Under the pieces are notes generated by a model. The model saw only the letters and a program-made list of their open reading frames with translations, searched no databases and was not told the origin of the DNA. 64,000 nt of DNA, from contig DAORND010000001.1 in the NCBI GenBank assembly GCA_035440755.1, positions 62,001-126,000 of the forward strand, given 5' to 3'. Below, one piece after another: positions 60,266 to 64,000 of the stretch. The stretch is from Aquimonas sp002352135. Its GTDB lineage: Bacteria > Pseudomonadota > Gammaproteobacteria > Xanthomonadales > Xanthomonadaceae. Both the position numbers and the translations under genes were made by a program. Every line of letters begins with the position of its first letter. The first letter of the stretch is position 1.

Positions 60266-60371
60266 GCGCATTGCCGCATGAATGCGTGATCGGTGACCCT
60301 GAGCGCTACTGCGCGCACCTTCAAAGGCATTGCATACGCTGCGGTACAGACGGTTTTCACACCCCTCCGCT

Positions 60372-60377
60372 ATCATT
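60372..60377 (+). promoter_or_regulatory. Possible -10 element upstream of fabD
   Basis: TATCAT about 32 bases upstream of the fabD start, in the 140-base spacer after the DUF952 gene. The -35 region is weak. It would give fabD-fabG an internal promoter. Confidence 0.3.
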
Positions 60378-60408
60378 CGCGGCCCTCGAATCTCAAAGGT
60401 GTCGCCTG

Positions 60409-61350
60409 GTGTCGAACGCAGTTGCGCTGGTGTTTCCCGGTCAGGGTTCGCAGTCGATGGGCATGCTGTCCGAGTTGGCGGTGGACTTCCCGCAGGTTCG
60501 TGATTGTTTTGCCGAGGCTTCCGAGGGTGCCGGGGTCGATCTCTGGGCACTGAGTCAGGACGGTCCGGAAGCGCAACTCAACCAGACGGAATTCACTCAG
60601 CCTGCCTTGCTTGCTGCTGGTGTGGCGGTTTGGCGGGTCTGGCAGGCATCGAAAGGCCCCAAGGTGGTTGCGTTGGCCGGGCATAGTCTGGGCGAATACG
60701 CGGCGCTGGTCGCGGCAGGGGCCTTGAGTCTTGCTGACGGTGCGGCGCTGGTGCGCGAGCGCGGCCGATTGATGCAGCAGGCAGTGCCCGCGGGTGTCGG
60801 GTCGATGGCGGCGGTGCTGGGAGCTGATGATGCGGTGGTGGAATCGGTCTGCGCCAAAGTGTCTACCGACGCCAGCGTCGTCGTACCGGCAAACTACAAC
60901 TCACCGGGTCAAATCGTGATCGGAGGCCATGCGGCGGCAGTGGATGCGGCAATTGCCGAGCTCGCCGCGCAGGGCGTGCGTAAGGCGGTGAAACTGGCGG
61001 TCAGCGTGCCTTCGCATACGCCCTTGATGCGTGACGCAGCGGATCGTCTTGCGGAGGCCATTGACAACAAGTCCTGGGCGCTGCCGACCATTCCGGTTGT
61101 GCAAAATGTCGATGCCCGCGTCGAAGCGGATCTGGATGCCATTCGACAGGCCTTGGTGCGCCAGTTGTTCTTGCCGGTGCAATGGACCCGCTGCGTGCAA
61201 GCACTGGCTGGCTTGGGCGTGACGCGCGTGGCTGAGTGCGGTCCCGGCAAGGTGCTTTCGGGCTTGAGCAAGCGGATCGACAAACAGTTGGATGTGCGCG
61301 CACTGGCGATCCCCGCCGATCTGGCGGCGGCCATTGCTGATTGGTCCTGA
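60409..61350 (+). CDS. fabD: Malonyl-CoA:ACP transacylase
   Basis: A 313-aa enzyme loading malonate onto ACP. VFPGQGSQSMGM, nucleophile S93 in GHSLGE and H203 in VPSHTPLM are intact. The start is GTG 60409 (MSNAVALVFPGQ) with AAAGG nine bases upstream; the frame is open further upstream without homology. Confidence 0.97.
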   Translation: MSNAVALVFPGQGSQSMGMLSELAVDFPQVRDCFAEASEGAGVDLWALSQDGPEAQLNQTEFTQPALLAAGVAVWRVWQASKGPKVVALAGHSLGEYAALVAAGALSLADGAALVRERGRLMQQAVPAGVGSMAAVLGADDAVVESVCAKVSTDASVVVPANYNSPGQIVIGGHAAAVDAAIAELAAQGVRKAVKLAVSVPSHTPLMRDAADRLAEAIDNKSWALPTIPVVQNVDARVEADLDAIRQALVRQLFLPVQWTRCVQALAGLGVTRVAECGPGKVLSGLSKRIDKQLDVRALAIPADLAAAIADWS

Positions 61351-61396
61351 GCGGCGCGCCACGGGCTTTCCCATCTCCCACTATTTGGAAGTAGAC

Positions 61397-62140
61397 ATGA
61401 GCGGATTGTTGAGCGGTGAAATCGCTTTGGTGACCGGTGCCAGTCGTGGCATTGGTGCCGCGATTGCCGACGAACTGGCGAACCTCGGGGCGACCGTGAT
61501 CGGTACGGCGACTTCGGCATCGGGGGCGTCGGCCATTGCTGAGCGACTGGGTGCCAAGGGCGGTACGGGTCGTGAATTGAATGTCACGGACGCCAGCGCC
61601 GTTGACGCGCTGATCGACAGCATCAACAAGGAATTCGGCCAGCTCAGCATCCTCGTCAACAATGCCGGGATCACCCGCGACCAACTGCTGATGCGTATGA
61701 AGGATGACGATTGGGACGCGGTGATCAACACCAACCTCAGCTCGATCTTCCGCACCAGCAAGGCGGTGTTGCGCGGCATGATGAAGGCCCGCAAAGGCCG
61801 CATCGTCAACATCGCCTCGGTGATCGGATTGACGGGTAACCCCGGTCAGGCCAACTACGCGGCCGCCAAGGCGGGCATCATCGGTTTCAGCAAGTCGATG
61901 GCACGCGAGGTCGGTAGTCGGGGCATCACCGTCAATGTGGTAGCGCCGGGCTTTATCGATACCGACATGACCCGCGAATTGCCGGAAGCCAGTCGCGAAG
62001 CCCTGCTCGGCCAGATCGCGCTGGGTCGGCTGGGCCAACCGGCGGATATCGCGCGAGCGGTGGCTTTCCTGGTCGGGCCCGCAGCGGCGTACATCACTGG
62101 CGAGACCTTGCACGTCAACGGTGGCATGTACATGCCCTGA
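61397..62140 (+). CDS. fabG: 3-oxoacyl-ACP reductase
   Basis: A 247-aa NADPH-dependent short-chain reductase performing the first reduction in fatty-acid elongation. TGASRGIG, NNAGITRD, catalytic Y154-x3-K158 (NYAAAKAG) and the C-terminus HVNGGMYM are FabG-typical and distinguish it from PhaB at 39392-40132. It lies 46 bases after fabD. Confidence 0.97.
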   Translation: MSGLLSGEIALVTGASRGIGAAIADELANLGATVIGTATSASGASAIAERLGAKGGTGRELNVTDASAVDALIDSINKEFGQLSILVNNAGITRDQLLMRMKDDDWDAVINTNLSSIFRTSKAVLRGMMKARKGRIVNIASVIGLTGNPGQANYAAAKAGIIGFSKSMAREVGSRGITVNVVAPGFIDTDMTRELPEASREALLGQIALGRLGQPADIARAVAFLVGPAAAYITGETLHVNGGMYMP

Positions 62141-62214
62141 GGGGCAGAATCTCAAGCTGGCGTGGCGCAAGCCAGCCCGTCGCCTTGCAGGTAGTGCGAT
62201 TCGACGGTTCACTC

Positions 62215-62220
62215 TACAAT
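62215..62220 (+). promoter_or_regulatory. Possible -10 element of acpP
   Basis: TACAAT, five of six to consensus, 30 bases before the acpP ATG. No strong -35 is seen. A separate acpP promoter would fit the high demand for ACP. Confidence 0.35.
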
Positions 62221-62250
62221 GCGTCCAAGTTTTCCCGGAGGTACTTACCC

Positions 62251-62490
62251 ATGAGCAGCATCGAAGACCGCGTCAAGAAGATCGTTGTGGAACAGTTGGG
62301 CGTCAAGGAAGAAGAAGTCACGGCCAACGCGTCTTTCGTGGACGATCTGGGCGCGGATTCGCTCGACACCGTTGAGCTGGTGATGGCGCTGGAAGAAGAG
62401 TTCGAGTGCGAAATTCCGGACGAAGACGCCGAAAAGATCACCAGCGTGCAGCAGGCGATCGATTACGTGAAGGCTCACGTCAAGGCTTGA
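62251..62490 (+). CDS. acpP: Acyl carrier protein
   Basis: A 79-aa acidic carrier of acyl chains in fatty-acid synthesis. The phosphopantetheine serine is S37 in GADSLDTVELVMALEEEF. A strong GGAGG lies ten bases before the ATG. It is followed by a terminator, which would set acpP expression apart from fabF. Confidence 0.98.
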   Translation: MSSIEDRVKKIVVEQLGVKEEEVTANASFVDDLGADSLDTVELVMALEEEFECEIPDEDAEKITSVQQAIDYVKAHVKA

Positions 62491-62538
62491 GCCTGACGCG
62501 AGTCGCCAGTCCTCGCTGTTTGCTGCGAGGCTTGGATC

Positions 62539-62577
62539 ACAGAGCTCGCCGCCCGTGCGGCGGGCTCTGTTTGTTTG
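62539..62577 (+). terminator. Terminator between acpP and fabF
   Basis: A 14-bp stem with one G-T pair (62539-62552 with 62557-62570), CCGT loop, followed by TTGTTTGT. It lies 48 bases after acpP and 79 bases before fabF. Confidence 0.8.
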
Positions 62578-62655
62578 TGGCTTTGGATGACTGCACATGT
62601 CATCCGAAGCGCTGAAAATGCCAATCGCCCGATCCGGGTCGTGAAGGAGTCGAAG

Positions 62656-63894
62656 ATGAGCAAGCGTCGTGTCGTGGTGACGGGCATGGGGATCGTCTCG
62701 CCGGTAGGCAATGATCTGGACTCGGCGTGGGACAGCATCGTCAACGGGCGCAGCGGCATTGGTCCGGTGCAGTCCTTCGACACCACCGGCTATTCGACGA
62801 CGATTGCTGGCGAAGTGCAGAACTTTGATCCCACCGCACGGATTCCGCCCAAGGAAGCCAAGCGCATGGACCCGTTCATCCACTACGGCGTCAGTGCGGG
62901 TCTGATGGCGCTCAAGGATTCCGGACTGGCGGTGTCCGAGGCCAACGCGGAGCGCATCGGCGTGCTGATCGGCTCGGGCATCGGTGGCATCGTTGGTATC
63001 GAGGAAACCACGGCGCGTCTGCTCGACGGCGGTCCGCGCAAGGTTTCTCCGTTTTATGTGCCCAGCACGATCATCAACATGGTCGCGGGGCAACTCAGCA
63101 TTCTGGCCGGATTGAAAGGCCCCAATTTCTCCGCGGTGTCGGCCTGCGCCACCTCCAATCACTCGATTGGCATGGCGATGCGCATGATTCAGCACGGCGA
63201 TGCGGACGTGATGATCGCGGGCGGTGCCGAGAAGGGCAGTTCGCCGACCTCGATGGCCGGTTTCTGCTCGATGAAGGCGATGTCCACGCGCAACCACGAG
63301 CCGACCAAGGCCTCGCGCCCTTGGGATGTTGAGCGCGATGGATTCGTCATGGGTGACGGCGCGGGCGTTCTGTTGCTGGAAGAGTACGAATGCGCCAAGG
63401 CCCGCGGTGCGCGCATTTACTGCGAATTGGCCGGATTCGGCGCCAGTGCGGATGCTAGCCACATGACCGCGCCGGCCGAGGACGGCGAAGGTGCCGCGCG
63501 CTGCATGGTGGCAGCGATGTGCGATGCCGGATTGAATCCCGAGCAGATTGGCTATCTGAATGCGCACGGTACCTCGACGCCGCTGGGCGATCTGGCCGAA
63601 ACACTGGCGATGAAGCGAGCAATGGGTGAGCACGCCTATCGCATGATGGTCAGTTCCACCAAGTCGATGACCGGTCACTTGCTGGGCGCGGCGGGTGGCG
63701 TGGAGGCCATCTTCTCGGTACTTGCCCTGCATCGCGGGGTGATTCCACCCACGATCAACCTGGATCAGCCCGGTGAAGGCTGCGACCTCGACTACGTGCC
63801 ACACACTGCTCGTCAACATCGCGTGGATGCGGTGATGTCGAATGGCTTTGGCTTTGGTGGCACCAACGGCACCCTGATATTCCGCCGCGTTTGA
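62656..63894 (+). CDS. fabF: Beta-ketoacyl-ACP synthase II
   Basis: A 412-aa condensing enzyme of fatty-acid elongation. Nucleophile C164 (SACATSNHSIG) and the two active-site histidines in NAHGTSTPLGD and TGHLLGAAG are intact, and the C-terminus FGFGGTNGTLIF is typical. AAGGAG lies seven bases before the ATG. Confidence 0.97.
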   Translation: MSKRRVVVTGMGIVSPVGNDLDSAWDSIVNGRSGIGPVQSFDTTGYSTTIAGEVQNFDPTARIPPKEAKRMDPFIHYGVSAGLMALKDSGLAVSEANAERIGVLIGSGIGGIVGIEETTARLLDGGPRKVSPFYVPSTIINMVAGQLSILAGLKGPNFSAVSACATSNHSIGMAMRMIQHGDADVMIAGGAEKGSSPTSMAGFCSMKAMSTRNHEPTKASRPWDVERDGFVMGDGAGVLLLEEYECAKARGARIYCELAGFGASADASHMTAPAEDGEGAARCMVAAMCDAGLNPEQIGYLNAHGTSTPLGDLAETLAMKRAMGEHAYRMMVSSTKSMTGHLLGAAGGVEAIFSVLALHRGVIPPTINLDQPGEGCDLDYVPHTARQHRVDAVMSNGFGFGGTNGTLIFRRV

Positions 63895-63926
63895 GCGCAT
63901 CGCGCCGTGTCCTGCCGCGAACGACG

Positions 63927-64000
63927 ATGACGGGTTTCGTCAGGCTGGATGTGCCCTTGCAGGCGGCGGATCTGTTGCGTCTGCATCAACGCCATCCGTT
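63927..64000 (+). CDS. pabB: Start of a gene, probable aminodeoxychorismate synthase component I (partial)
   Basis: From the ATG at 63927 a frame stays open to the window edge (24 complete codons, MTGFVRLDVPLQAADLLRLH...). In xanthomonads pabB commonly follows fabF, and the N-terminus with a loosely conserved LLxLHxxxP pattern fits. The piece is too short for a firm name, and the gene order is the main support. Confidence 0.5.
   Translation, partial: MTGFVRLDVPLQAADLLRLHQRHP

Noticed and set aside
62245..63900. A 551-codon leftward open frame
   Set aside because: It is antisense to acpP and fabF, both unmistakable.

Overview
The window is one continuous, GC-rich (roughly 60-65% by eye) piece of gammaproteobacterial chromosome. 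The best fit is the order Lysobacterales/Xanthomonadales. The pointers are a FimX-type c-di-GMP receptor, a CopL-like protein in a copper cluster, an H1-like Lys/Ala/Pro repeat protein, TPR-tailed serine/threonine kinases, an mtaD-ubiG-mupP run and secreted proteins carrying an IFADGFE-type motif. The genus cannot be fixed from the sequence alone. About 55 protein genes are packed on both strands. I found no tRNA, rRNA, CRISPR array, insertion sequence, prophage or integration site. Two runs of exactly 100 N (220-319 and 27828-27927) are scaffold gaps; each lies inside a gene and neither has the length the gene needs.

Layout, left to right. 1-3000: the end of an unknown gene, an H1-like repeat protein, and gcvT-gcvH of the glycine cleavage system. 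3200-10950: a same-strand run of ECF sigma factor, membrane anti-sigma candidate, DUF4097 protein, M1 aminopeptidase, alpha/beta hydrolase and TPR serine/threonine kinase, probably an envelope-signalling operon. 11000-23700: the translation factor ettA, an EamA permease, dps, the RNA helicase hrpA, two secreted proteins and relA. 23700-27030: a leftward copper-handling operon (CopL-like, TolC-like outer membrane protein with a His-rich tail, Tat-exported multicopper oxidase). 27180-31720: recQ, a YgjP-like metallopeptidase and a secreted cysteine-repeat protein. 32200-40130: a glycoside hydrolase of family 2 followed by a polyhydroxyalkanoate (PHA) cluster with an oligomer hydrolase, class III synthase phaE-phaC, regulator phaR and reductase phaB. 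40345-46385: gluQ, htpX, fimX, and the divergent pair epmB / efp. 46466-51070: mtaD, ubiG, mupP, a squalene/phytoene-synthase-like gene and folE2. 51121-57943: slp lipoprotein, the tgpA-DUF58-moxR operon, a membrane glycosyltransferase and a small membrane protein. 58054-64000: yceD-rpmF and the fatty-acid synthesis cluster fabH-(DUF952)-fabD-fabG-acpP-fabF, ending in the first codons of a probable pabB.

How the genes fit together. Several themes are coherent: carbon storage (phaB supplies 3-hydroxybutyryl-CoA, PhaE/PhaC polymerise it, PhaR represses, the hydrolase recycles oligomers), lipid synthesis (fab genes with the usual yceD-rpmF leader but without plsX), translation quality control (efp with its modifying enzyme epmB, ettA, relA), envelope and stress functions (htpX, dps, slp, copper operon, ECF operon) and metabolite salvage (mtaD, mupP). 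Most of the window is ordinary core genome. The least explained parts are the secreted protein with thirteen repeat units, twelve of them carrying a cysteine pair (29498-31717), the IFADG(F/M)E motif it shares with the protein at 19560-21491, the long basic tail on PhaE, and the six-gene sigma/kinase run.
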